Part shown: positions 1 through 5,033 of the stretch, piece by piece
Layout: the number at the start of each line of letters is the position of its first letter
Position numbering within the stretch: the first letter of the stretch is position 1
DNA from: Candidatus Dadabacteria bacterium
GTDB lineage: Bacteria > Bdellovibrionota_C > UBA2361 > J135
Length of the DNA: 5,033 nt
Assembly (NCBI GenBank): GCA_003694225.1
Contig: RFKT01000015.1
Span: 1 to 5,033 of the forward strand
Direction of reading: 5' to 3'
Notes under the pieces: model-generated
Database searches by the model: none
The model's input: the letters and a program-made list of their open reading frames with translations, nothing else
Told to the model about the DNA's origin: nothing
Program-made: the position numbers and the translations under genes

Positions 1-147
1 CTCTAATTCCAGCTTATCTAACATCTGAGATTGCATCTCCCTTGCAGATACAGCGCCTGTATATTCCAAAATGCGATCTGCTAATGTAGATTTCCCGTGA
101 TCGATATGGGCAATAATGCTGAAATTCCTAATCCTAGCCGTATCCAC
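1..147 (-). CDS. lepA: Elongation factor 4 (LepA), N-terminal fragment, cut by left window edge
   Basis: These are the first 49 codons of LepA/EF4, a ribosome-binding translational GTPase that acts in the cytoplasm. The fragment starts [20 protein letters not shown] and continues through [13 protein letters not shown] and [25 protein letters not shown] (residues 13-21) is the G1/P-loop that binds the GTP phosphates. The stretch around TGAVSAREM leading to MLDKLELE is the usual LepA continuation before switch I. The GTG at 147 is chosen because an in-frame TAG lies at 175-177 with no ATG, GTG or TTG between. It has only a weak ribosome-binding site (GCGAG, about 6 bases upstream). The remaining ~550 residues of a normal ~600-residue LepA lie beyond the edge. 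A 180-base gap separates it from the gene upstream, so it may have its own promoter. The family call is very secure. Confidence 0.96.
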   Translation of the reverse strand, partial: MDTARIRNFSIIAHIDHGKSTLADRILEYTGAVSAREMQSQMLDKLELE

Positions 148-213
148 GATATACTCGCTAAAGCTTGCCTGATCCTATGCCAACATCAACCAAATAGAAG
201 CCATAAAAATAAG

Positions 214-244
214 ATTATCCAACGGCGCTTTCCGGCTTGCGCAA
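214..244 (-). promoter_or_regulatory. Possible weak sigma70-type promoter for lepA
   Basis: In the 180-base gap before lepA the minus strand has GATAAT (214-219, five of six matches to TATAAT). TTGCGC (239-244, three of six matches to TTGACA) lies 19 bases upstream, a longer spacer than ideal. Initiation would fall near 207, giving a leader of about 60 bases before the GTG at 147. This rests on motif matching alone in an AT-rich gap. The main support is that the gap is larger than elsewhere in the gene string. Confidence 0.2.
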
Positions 245-327
245 CAAAAGATGCCACAAATCCCCACAGCATACAATCGTACACTTGCTTACAGTGCTTT
301 AATCTCTATAAGAAGAGATCAGATCCT

Positions 328-1275
328 CTAAGGAGGTGGCGCGCTGTTGAGTCTACGTGAGAAATCTTCTATCGTTTTTATAAGTCCATCTTTCAGAGAA
401 ACAGCAGGACTCCATCCCAAGGCTTTTTTGGCAAGAGTTATATCTGGTTTCCTTCTGGAAGGATCATCTGGGAGTCCCGGCAGAAATTCCACACCTGAAG
501 AGGACTTTACAAGCCCAATAATCACTTCGGAGAGATCCTTAATAGACATCTCATCAGGATTGCCTAAGTTTACAGGACCGTGAAAGCCTTCCTTATCCAT
601 AGCCATCACAAGCCCTTTGACTAAATCGCTTACATAACAAAAAGAGCGTGTCTGGCTTCCATCTCCATAGATTGTAAGGGGATTTCCCTGCAACGCCTGA
701 AGGACAAAGTTTGAGATAACCCGGCCGTCATTGAAGAGCATTCTCGGTCCAAATGTATTAAAGATTCTCACTATAACCGTGTCAACATCGTTTGATTCTC
801 TGTAATTTACTGTCAAGGTTTCTGCAACCCTTTTGCCTTCGTCATAACAACTTCGGGGTCCTATAGGATTTACATTGCCCCAATAACTCTCCTTCTGAGG
901 ATGCTCTTTAGGATCCCCATAAACCTCAGAGGTTGAAGCAAGCAAAAATTTAGCCTTAAGCCTCTTGGCTAAGCCAAGCATATTAAGAGTCCCTATAACA
1001 TTTGTCTTAATTGTTTTTACCGGATTGTACTGATAGTGCACAGGGGAGGCCGGGCAAGCCAAATGGTAAATCTCATCAGCCTCTAACATCAGGGGAAGGG
1101 TTACATCGTGGCGAATAAACTCAAACCTGTCGTTGTCAAAAAGGTGCGCCAAATTTGATTTTGAACCTGTAAAGAGATTATCTACAGCTATGACCTCATG
1201 GCCCTTAGCTATAAGATAATCGCACAGATGAGACCCTATAAATCCGGCTCCGCCGGTAACAACTATTCTCGCCAC
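328..1275 (-). CDS. UDP-glucuronate decarboxylase (UDP-xylose synthase), extended SDR family
   Basis: This cytoplasmic NAD-dependent enzyme converts UDP-glucuronate to UDP-xylose by oxidation at C4, decarboxylation and re-reduction, supplying xylose for surface polysaccharide or glycolipid. The predicted 315-residue protein has the usual family length. It starts with the dinucleotide-binding loop TGGAGFIG (residues 7-14). The family signature [13 protein letters not shown] lies at about 74-86. The catalytic set is visible: T115 and E117 in STSEVYGDP, and Y144/K148 in CYDEGKR (YxxxK), with the 27-residue E-to-Y spacing of characterised UDP-xylose synthases. [10 protein letters not shown] and [10 protein letters not shown] follow. 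The GTG at 1275 is preferred because AGGG lies 8 bases upstream and the protein then begins VARIVVTGG, as homologues do. A GTG at 1338 would add 21 residues of non-family sequence. No glycosyltransferase gene is adjacent, so the final glycan is unknown. Other nucleotide-sugar epimerases are less likely given these signatures. Confidence 0.93.
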   Translation of the reverse strand: MARIVVTGGAGFIGSHLCDYLIAKGHEVIAVDNLFTGSKSNLAHLFDNDRFEFIRHDVTLPLMLEADEIYHLACPASPVHYQYNPVKTIKTNVIGTLNMLGLAKRLKAKFLLASTSEVYGDPKEHPQKESYWGNVNPIGPRSCYDEGKRVAETLTVNYRESNDVDTVIVRIFNTFGPRMLFNDGRVISNFVLQALQGNPLTIYGDGSQTRSFCYVSDLVKGLVMAMDKEGFHGPVNLGNPDEMSIKDLSEVIIGLVKSSSGVEFLPGLPDDPSRRKPDITLAKKALGWSPAVSLKDGLIKTIEDFSRRLNSAPPP

Positions 1276-1283
1276 TGTTATAT

Positions 1284-1287
1284 CCCT
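1284..1287 (-). promoter_or_regulatory. Shine-Dalgarno site deciding the UDP-xylose synthase start
   Basis: AGGG on the minus strand sits 8 bases before the GTG at 1275. It is the clearest ribosome-binding site in the window. It favours this start over the in-frame ATG at 1314 and GTG at 1338, neither of which has a comparable site. Confidence 0.5.
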
Positions 1288-1365
1288 AAAAACTATACCC
1301 CCAAAAACAGGCATTTTCGCCAACTGCGCGCAAAACACTCAACCTTACACACCTAACCTCTTCAT

Positions 1366-1396
1366 AATATCTATCAGTTTCCAATAAAAATGTCAG
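1366..1396 (-). promoter_or_regulatory. Possible promoter upstream of the UDP-xylose synthase gene
   Basis: In the 125-base gap after the MetE-like gene the minus strand has CTGACA (1391-1396, five of six matches to the -35 consensus). GATATT (1366-1371, four of six to the -10 consensus) lies 19 bases downstream. The gap is long for a tight operon and no intrinsic terminator is seen, so this would be an internal promoter. Motif evidence only. Confidence 0.22.
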
Positions 1397-1400
1397 TATA

Positions 1401-2258
1401 CTATCCATATATGGCCTTAAGCCAACCTTCATCCGCACCGAAATGTCCGCAATCAGCCGCAAAAAGCAGTTGAGAGGCATAGTGGGAAAAGGCCTCCTTT
1501 AAACGCTCATATTCATCCCTTCCCTTTTGCACCAAAGCCTCCATATCAGCGCCTTCAGGGGGGACTCCAGGAACAAAGCCGGGAGCAATGATACCTCCAT
1601 CGGAAAGAAATCTCTTAAGTCTACTCTGCAATGAAGTTTCACAAAGATCATTATGGGTGTAGGAAATCAACTGAACAGGCAGGTCAAATACCTTTTCACT
1701 AAGCTTCCCGCATATATGAACGCCAATATATGAATTGAGTTCTGAAATACGGGCATATAGATACGAGTATCCTTCAAAAACTTCGTCTCTGTGCCAATAA
1801 GCGTCATTTCCGATAACAGGCTCATCCAATACAAAGATTATGCAGGTATTCATCGGAATTTGCTGTCTTTGCCAATGCATCTGTCTCCACGCTATCTGTA
1901 CGGCACGTTGAAACAGTTCAGAGGAGAAAATAACATTATCTGAGGAATATTTAAGGTATGAAACCGGCCCCATAAGTTGGCACTTTAAAACAGGCAGTGT
2001 TTCCATCTTACCGACAAACTCAAAAAAACCGGAGGCCTCCTCCTTGGTATAACCTCTCCATCCCGGCTCAGAAGCTCTCTCGCTTCTTGAAAGCATAAAC
2101 TGATGTGGTGATGCCTTTGGAAGTTCCGGCCAAAAAGGGAGGATGCTTTCATGAGAAAGAACAAACTCGCATGCCCTCTCGGCTTGGGCAAATGGCAAAC
2201 TTCCAACGCAAAAGAAGGAATAAGGCTTAACTAGGCTTTTAAGGGGAAAAGAAAGCAT
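1401..2258 (-). CDS. Single-domain MetE-like (cobalamin-independent methionine synthase C-terminal / UROD superfamily) protein
   Basis: The protein of about 285 residues resembles the catalytic C-terminal barrel of MetE and related zinc methyltransferases, without MetE's N-terminal barrel. In numbering from the ATG at 2258: VGSLPF (18-23) matches the entry GS(F/L)P motif, QLMGPVSYLK (94-103) the MetE TGP region, and FVLDEP (142-147) the DEP motif. HIC (181-183) matches the H-x-C zinc ligands, and DCG (269-271) the final cysteine ligand (H641, C643 and C726 in E. coli MetE). A third ligand could be C206 or E207 in NDLCET. It is therefore plausibly a zinc-dependent thiol or corrinoid methyltransferase, but the substrate cannot be read from the sequence; a non-methionine role is possible. 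An in-frame stop lies just upstream; the start could be ATG 2258 or TTG 2264, neither with a Shine-Dalgarno site. It lies 34 bases downstream of cyoE. Superfamily fairly sure, function unknown. Confidence 0.78.
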   Translation of the reverse strand: MLSFPLKSLVKPYSFFCVGSLPFAQAERACEFVLSHESILPFWPELPKASPHQFMLSRSERASEPGWRGYTKEEASGFFEFVGKMETLPVLKCQLMGPVSYLKYSSDNVIFSSELFQRAVQIAWRQMHWQRQQIPMNTCIIFVLDEPVIGNDAYWHRDEVFEGYSYLYARISELNSYIGVHICGKLSEKVFDLPVQLISYTHNDLCETSLQSRLKRFLSDGGIIAPGFVPGVPPEGADMEALVQKGRDEYERLKEAFSHYASQLLFAADCGHFGADEGWLKAIYG

Positions 2259-2269
2259 AATCAATATTA

Positions 2270-2300
2270 ATTATACGGTATACCAAGGCGAACTACACAA
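2270..2300 (-). promoter_or_regulatory. Possible promoter of the MetE-like gene, overlapping the cyoE stop
   Basis: A perfect TATAAT lies at 2270-2275 on the minus strand. A poor -35 match, TTGTGT (2295-2300), lies 19 bases upstream and overlaps the cyoE stop codon. Initiation would fall near 2263, only about 5 bases before the ATG at 2258, so the mRNA would be essentially leaderless. This fits the lack of a Shine-Dalgarno sequence. The region is AT-rich, so a chance match is possible. Confidence 0.33.
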
Positions 2301-3195
2301 TAAAATCGGCCATAACAACCATAAAATACGCGGGAAGATAGAGAACGCTGGTCCTCAAAAGCCTCTTTGCATCGGCATATTCGGGAGTTCTCCCTAACGC
2401 AAATGACCTCTGTATCATCATAAATCCAAGCACGGTAGCGCCCATAAGATATATCATTCCTAGCGAGGCATACGCTCCTATTGCCAGCGACACTATGAAA
2501 AGAGCTACTGAAAAAAGCACTGACTGAACAAGGGTGGCTCGTCCGTCTGGATCCACAACTGGAAGCATCTTAAACCCCGCCTTTTTGTAGTCTTCCTTGT
2601 ACATATATGCTATGGCAAAAAAGTGCGGCTGCTGCCATGTAAAGAGGAGAAGAAACAATGCTATTGCGCAGAGATTCATCTCTCCTCCTGCAGCAAGCCA
2701 TCCTGCAAGTGGAGGCAAAGCCCCTGGTATGGCTCCTATCATGGTGTTAAGCCATGTTCTCCGCTTAAGCGGGGTATAAACAAGGACATAGACGAAAGAG
2801 CTTAGAAGGCTCAAAAAGCCTACCAAGAGGCTTACCTTGACTACAAGCAAAACTACTCCCCCAAGCACCAAGACCTCTCCTAAAAAGAGCGCTGTCTCAG
2901 GCGCTACAGCTCCTGTCACCAAGGGGCGATTTTTAGTCCTTTCCATTCGAGCATCGTATTCCCGCTCAATGTAGCAATTAAGCATATTGGAGCCTGCACA
3001 CGCCATAGCAGTGCCTACACATAAGTATCCAAGTAACAAAAGAGGCAAATCTTTCCCATCGCAACTGAGGAGAAATCCCAAAGTGGCGGTCAACACAACC
3101 ATAAACAGGATACGAGGTTTAACAAGTGAGATAAGGGAAGCACATGTAGTCTGCAGGGAAGCCTTGTCAAATGCCCGCTTTATCGCTGTATTCAT
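2293..3195 (-). CDS. cyoE: Protoheme IX farnesyltransferase (heme O synthase)
   Basis: This is an integral membrane prenyltransferase of the UbiA superfamily that adds farnesyl diphosphate to heme B to make heme O, the substrate of the CtaA encoded just upstream. The 300-residue protein has the normal family length and about nine hydrophobic segments. LVKPRI (24-29) is the typical opening. The first polar loop, NCYIEREYDARMERTKNRPL (73-92), is the diphosphate/Mg2+-binding motif. YTPLKRRTWLN (140-150) and GALPPLAGW (158-166) follow, then QQPHFFAIA (188-196) and DYKKAGFKMLPVV (202-214), the second conserved polar loop. The usual NxxxDxxxD appears as N73xxxE77xxxD81, a conservative change. The ATG at 3195 lacks a Shine-Dalgarno site. 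ctaB is a synonym of cyoE. No oxidase subunit genes are in view, but pairing with ctaA points to an aa3-type oxidase. Confidence 0.95.
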   Translation of the reverse strand: MNTAIKRAFDKASLQTTCASLISLVKPRILFMVVLTATLGFLLSCDGKDLPLLLLGYLCVGTAMACAGSNMLNCYIEREYDARMERTKNRPLVTGAVAPETALFLGEVLVLGGVVLLVVKVSLLVGFLSLLSSFVYVLVYTPLKRRTWLNTMIGAIPGALPPLAGWLAAGGEMNLCAIALFLLLFTWQQPHFFAIAYMYKEDYKKAGFKMLPVVDPDGRATLVQSVLFSVALFIVSLAIGAYASLGMIYLMGATVLGFMMIQRSFALGRTPEYADAKRLLRTSVLYLPAYFMVVMADFIV

Positions 3196-3203
3196 GGCTA
3201 TCA

Positions 3204-3232
3204 GTTATATACAAAAAAAGCTGTTCTGAAAA
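3204..3232 (-). promoter_or_regulatory. Possible internal promoter of cyoE
   Basis: In the 58-base gap between ctaA and cyoE the minus strand has TTTTCA (3227-3232, four of six matches) and TATAAC (3204-3209, five of six) with an ideal 17-base spacer. Initiation would fall near 3197, about 2 bases before the cyoE ATG at 3195, giving an effectively leaderless message. The gene has no Shine-Dalgarno site. The gap contains a run of seven T, so chance similarity is a real risk. Confidence 0.3.
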
Positions 3233-3253
3233 CAAAAAGCATAACCAAGCAAG

Positions 3254-4333
3254 TTAAATCAAAGTGTTAGCCCCTGTATGCCTTGCTCTCTTACTGCTTG
3301 CTCTCTTACTGAGCGTATAGGAAACAATAACAACCACTGAAAACAATGCTTCAGCTCCAAACTGATGCGCCAAGGCAAACCCTAACGGCACTTGATAGAG
3401 TATTACGCTTACTCCCAAAATAAATTGCACAACAAACACTGCGGGGAGTAAAAGATAGAGCGCTTTAAGTTTATTGGAAAGGCTTCTATACGGAACCACA
3501 AGGACAATTAAAGCTATTATAAGAGCCATTAAAAAAGCTATGGCTCTGTGGACAAATTGTATTGTCACCCCGTTTTCCAAAAAATTCATATAAGCCGGCT
3601 TAAGCAAGAACAACTCATCAGGTATAAGGCGCCCGTTCATAAGTGGAAATGTGTTATAAACAAACCCTGCCCTTTTCCCCGCTACAAAAGCTCCAAAAAC
3701 AAGCTGCACCAATAAAACAGCCATAAGCGCATAGACAAGGCCTCTAACAACTTTGCGCCGCTTCCCGGCATAAGGTGGAACTCTAAGTTCATCCGCAATA
3801 ATCCACAAGAGATATCCCAACAACACAAATGCCATAAAAAGGTGGAAAGCGAGCCTGTAGTGGCTGACAGATGGAATGGAGGACAAACCACTCTTTACCA
3901 TATACCACCCAACAATGCCTTGAAATGCCCCCAAGAGGAATCCAAATCCGTATTTAAAAATCTCCCTTAAAGAAAACCATCCCATAACGCTAAAGATCAA
4001 AAAAGGCGCGCCGTATACTATGCCTATAAGCCTCCCCAAGGCTCTATGGCTGAACTCAAACGCGTAAATCTTCTTAAAATCAGCTAAGGTAAAATGCTTG
4101 TGTATAAGCTTATACTCTGGAAATCGCTTATATCTTTCAAACTCCTTAACCCATTCAGAGTGGCTAAGTGGCGGAAGAAAACGGCTCAGCGGCTTCCAGT
4201 CCACCATGGAAAGGCCGGATCTTGTCAGGCGTGTAGCGCCCCCAAGTACTATCATTAAGGCAACCAATATAGCTACAGTAATAAGCCACCAAGCAATTAT
4301 TTTTCTTCTTGCGTTCACTTTATCCAAAACCAA
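3254..4333 (-). CDS. ctaA: Heme A synthase, COX15/CtaA type 2
   Basis: This multi-pass membrane enzyme oxidises the C8 methyl of heme O to a formyl group, giving heme A for cytochrome aa3 oxidase. The 359-residue protein has eight hydrophobic segments (roughly 12-32, 100-118, 127-147, 158-180, 197-220, 255-281, 289-312, 315-340). COX15-type signatures are GGATRLTRSGLSMVDWKP (31-48) and EFERYKRFPEYK (64-75). The four heme-ligand histidines are present: H96 in EFSHRALGR, H164, H262 in QFVHR and H323 in LAHQFGA. E93 holds the essential glutamate place three residues before H96. The start is uncertain: TTG 4333, TTG 4327 and GTG 4318 are in frame, none has a good Shine-Dalgarno site, and a stop lies just upstream of the first. 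The tail contains an in-frame 5-residue duplication. cyoE follows after 58 bases. The gap upstream carries a putative CRP/FNR-type regulated promoter. Confidence 0.95.
   Translation of the reverse strand: MVLDKVNARRKIIAWWLITVAILVALMIVLGGATRLTRSGLSMVDWKPLSRFLPPLSHSEWVKEFERYKRFPEYKLIHKHFTLADFKKIYAFEFSHRALGRLIGIVYGAPFLIFSVMGWFSLREIFKYGFGFLLGAFQGIVGWYMVKSGLSSIPSVSHYRLAFHLFMAFVLLGYLLWIIADELRVPPYAGKRRKVVRGLVYALMAVLLVQLVFGAFVAGKRAGFVYNTFPLMNGRLIPDELFLLKPAYMNFLENGVTIQFVHRAIAFLMALIIALIVLVVPYRSLSNKLKALYLLLPAVFVVQFILGVSVILYQVPLGFALAHQFGAEALFSVVVIVSYTLSKRASSKRARHTGANTLI
3282..3311. repeat. Perfect 15-bp tandem duplication inside ctaA
   Basis: CTTGCTCTCTTACTG occurs twice head to tail, at 3282-3296 and 3297-3311, with no mismatch. 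On the coding strand it duplicates five codons and gives SKRAS followed by SKRAR (residues 342-351) in the basic tail just after the last membrane segment. The reading frame is kept. Perfect identity suggests a recent slippage event. Confidence 0.93.
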
Positions 4334-4370
4334 CTGTTCGTTAGGCGATATCCTACGCTACTGTCCTTGC

Positions 4371-4376
4371 ATTACA
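4371..4376 (-). promoter_or_regulatory. Putative -10 element of the ctaA promoter
   Basis: TGTAAT on the minus strand matches TATAAT at five of six places. It predicts initiation at an A near 4364, leaving a 30-base leader before the TTG at 4333. The hexamer 17 bases upstream (CACAAT, 4394-4399) is a very poor -35, as expected for a promoter that depends on a class II activator bound over that position. Confidence 0.38.
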
Positions 4377-4397
4377 CAAGATTGGAGGCATTTATTG

Positions 4398-4413
4398 TGT
4401 GAGCTAGATCATC
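4398..4413. promoter_or_regulatory. Putative CRP/FNR-family operator upstream of ctaA
   Basis: Plus-strand TGTGAGCTAGATCATC fits the CRP-family pattern TGTGA-N6-TCACA with a perfect left half and three of five matches in the right half. The core TGAGCTAGATCA is a palindrome with a single mismatched pair. It also partly fits the FNR pattern TTGAT-N4-ATCAA. Its centre (4405.5) lies at -41.5 from the start predicted from the -10 at 4371-4376, the standard class II activator position. Control of heme A synthesis by an oxygen- or redox-sensing FNR relative would make sense. Which regulator binds cannot be told from the site. Confidence 0.4.
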
Positions 4414-4426
4414 TAACAGAGGATTG

Positions 4427-4441
4427 TTTCAGCAGCCTGCT
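4427..4441. repeat. Short inverted repeat abutting the stop of the coiled-coil gene
   Basis: Plus-strand TTTCAGCAGCCTGCT contains the perfect inverted repeat AGCAG-C-CTGCT (4431-4441), directly next to the stop codon at 4442-4444. In RNA it could form only a 4-bp stem with a 3-base loop, and no T-run follows on the minus strand, so it is not a convincing terminator. It could be a dispersed intergenic repeat or a binding site, but it occurs once in this window. Confidence 0.4.
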
Positions 4442-5033
4442 CTACCTATTATTATTTCTATTTGGCGTCTGCGGCACCAAACCCATCCACTCAAGTGCTG
4501 CCCGGAGGGGAGACCTCTTCTTCTCCCATATAAGTTTTCTTACTGTTTCTGACTCAGCCAAAAGCAGAACCTGTTCTCTATTAGCACGCTCTTCCATCCT
4601 TTCTATTCTGGTTTGAAGCCACTCGTTTTGTGCTTTTAGGCTCTTAATCTCGTCATCTTTGAGGGCAACTATATTCTCTAATAGGTTTATGGTATTTTTC
4701 AGATGAGATATCTGGTTGCGATCCTGGTACGATGCCTTTTCTTTGTAAAGAGAATCTTCCTCATCATGCATATCCCCATGGATATCAGCATCAGGAACAA
4801 CCTTTAGATGAGCGCGCCTTCTGTCCTTCCCAATATGTGTTTTAGCTTTAACGGCATTTTGCGCTATATGTCTTTTAGACTCCTCGACGACATCGCACAC
4901 GGCGCCTCCTCCGATAATGCTGTCTTCTTCTACTTGATCATTTTCTTCCGTTAAACTTTTTTTACGAGCGTCAACGCTAAACAACTTATGGATCTCTTCT
5001 CTTGGGTAAAGAGGCAATCCATCTGAATCAAAC
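4442..5033 (-). CDS. Probable MerR-like DNA-binding protein with C-terminal coiled coil, N-terminus beyond right window edge
   Basis: The frame is open to the right edge, so the 196 visible residues are the C-terminal part of a longer protein. The first visible residues, FDSDGLPLYPREEIHKLF, resemble the wing and following helix of MerR/excisionase-type winged helix-turn-helix domains (pattern G-x-x-(L)Y-x-x-E-E/D-I). A polar, low-complexity linker with acidic and basic patches (about 20-100) follows. A heptad-like coiled coil (about 105-160) contains KDDEIKSLKAQNEWLQTRIE, suggesting an oligomer. The tail has basic KKRSPLRAALEWMGL, a short amphipathic or hydrophobic end, and an Asn-rich terminus. 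No membrane segment or enzyme motif is seen. A TTG at 5017 could open the frame, but it would start inside the wing motif, so an upstream start is more likely. It is codirectional with ctaA, 108 bases away. A transcription regulator or DNA-organising protein is inferred; the target is unknown. Confidence 0.7.
   Translation of the reverse strand, partial: FDSDGLPLYPREEIHKLFSVDARKKSLTEENDQVEEDSIIGGGAVCDVVEESKRHIAQNAVKAKTHIGKDRRRAHLKVVPDADIHGDMHDEEDSLYKEKASYQDRNQISHLKNTINLLENIVALKDDEIKSLKAQNEWLQTRIERMEERANREQVLLLAESETVRKLIWEKKRSPLRAALEWMGLVPQTPNRNNNR

Noticed and set aside
302..319. Inverted repeat ATCTCT/AGAGAT as a terminator after the UDP-xylose synthase gene
   Set aside because: The 6-bp stem is AT-rich with a 6-base loop and no U-run follows it on the minus strand.
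97..360. Plus-strand open frame of 87 codons spanning the lepA start and the following gap
   Set aside because: It is antisense to the lepA N-terminus and the end of the UDP-xylose synthase gene, has no ribosome-binding site, and its residues resemble no family.
1276..1338. 21-residue N-terminal extension of the UDP-xylose synthase
   Set aside because: The extra residues do not belong to the family, and the AGGG site and homologue starts both point to the GTG at 1275.
1405..1414. CCATATATGG palindrome at the end of the MetE-like gene
   Set aside because: It lies inside the coding sequence (codons for the final AIYG) and has no sign of function.
1286..1480. Minus-strand 64-codon frame between the MetE-like and UDP-xylose synthase genes
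   Set aside because: It is out of frame with both and overlaps the end of the MetE-like coding region. Its first part is simply another reading of that gene.
2597..3229. Three plus-strand frames antisense to cyoE
   Set aside because: They are short, overlap each other and lie wholly or largely opposite a confidently identified gene.
3211..3237. TGTT/AACA hairpin followed by seven T as a terminator between ctaA and cyoE
   Set aside because: The stem is only about 4 bp and weak. Termination here would separate two genes of one pathway, and the T-run is explained equally well by AT-rich spacer.
4098..4616. Plus-strand open frame of 172 codons
   Set aside because: It runs antisense across the start of ctaA, the promoter gap and the end of the coiled-coil gene, and its composition is what a shadow frame gives.

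Overview
The window carries six protein-coding genes, all on the minus strand. Two are cut by the window edges. It reads as a piece of chromosome from an aerobic, Gram-negative-type bacterium. The evidence is a heme A synthase of the COX15/proteobacterial kind, a CyoE/CtaB-type heme O synthase and a UDP-xylose synthase. Moderate base composition, with AT-rich gaps, and the mixed gene neighbourhood would fit an environmental lineage near the Deltaproteobacteria or related phyla, but the sequence does not fix the taxon. I see no insertion sequence, CRISPR array, tRNA, rRNA, phage gene or toxin-antitoxin pair.

Layout in the direction of transcription (right to left): (1) 5033-4442, a protein open at the window edge, with what looks like the wing of a MerR-type DNA-binding domain followed by a long C-terminal coiled coil. 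(2) 4441-4334, a 108-base gap with a CRP/FNR-like operator and a -10 element at the spacing expected of a class II activated promoter. (3) 4333-3254, ctaA (heme A synthase). (4) 3195-2293, cyoE/ctaB (heme O synthase). (5) 2258-1401, a single-domain MetE/UROD-superfamily protein that keeps the likely zinc ligands. (6) 1275-328, UDP-glucuronate decarboxylase (UDP-xylose synthase). (7) 147-1, the N-terminus of LepA (elongation factor 4).

The two heme genes act in series: CyoE farnesylates heme B to heme O, and CtaA oxidises heme O to heme A for an aa3-type cytochrome oxidase whose structural genes lie outside the window. ctaA, cyoE and the MetE-like gene are tightly spaced (58 and 34 bases) and may be one transcript. 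The larger gaps before the UDP-xylose synthase gene (125 bases) and lepA (180 bases) leave room for their own promoters. No convincing intrinsic terminator is visible.

I do not see a clear undescribed multi-gene system. Most worth checking are the putative class II CRP/FNR promoter of ctaA, the orphan MetE-like enzyme beside the heme genes, -10 elements placed to give nearly leaderless mRNAs for two genes without Shine-Dalgarno sequences, and an in-frame 15-bp tandem duplication in the tail of ctaA.
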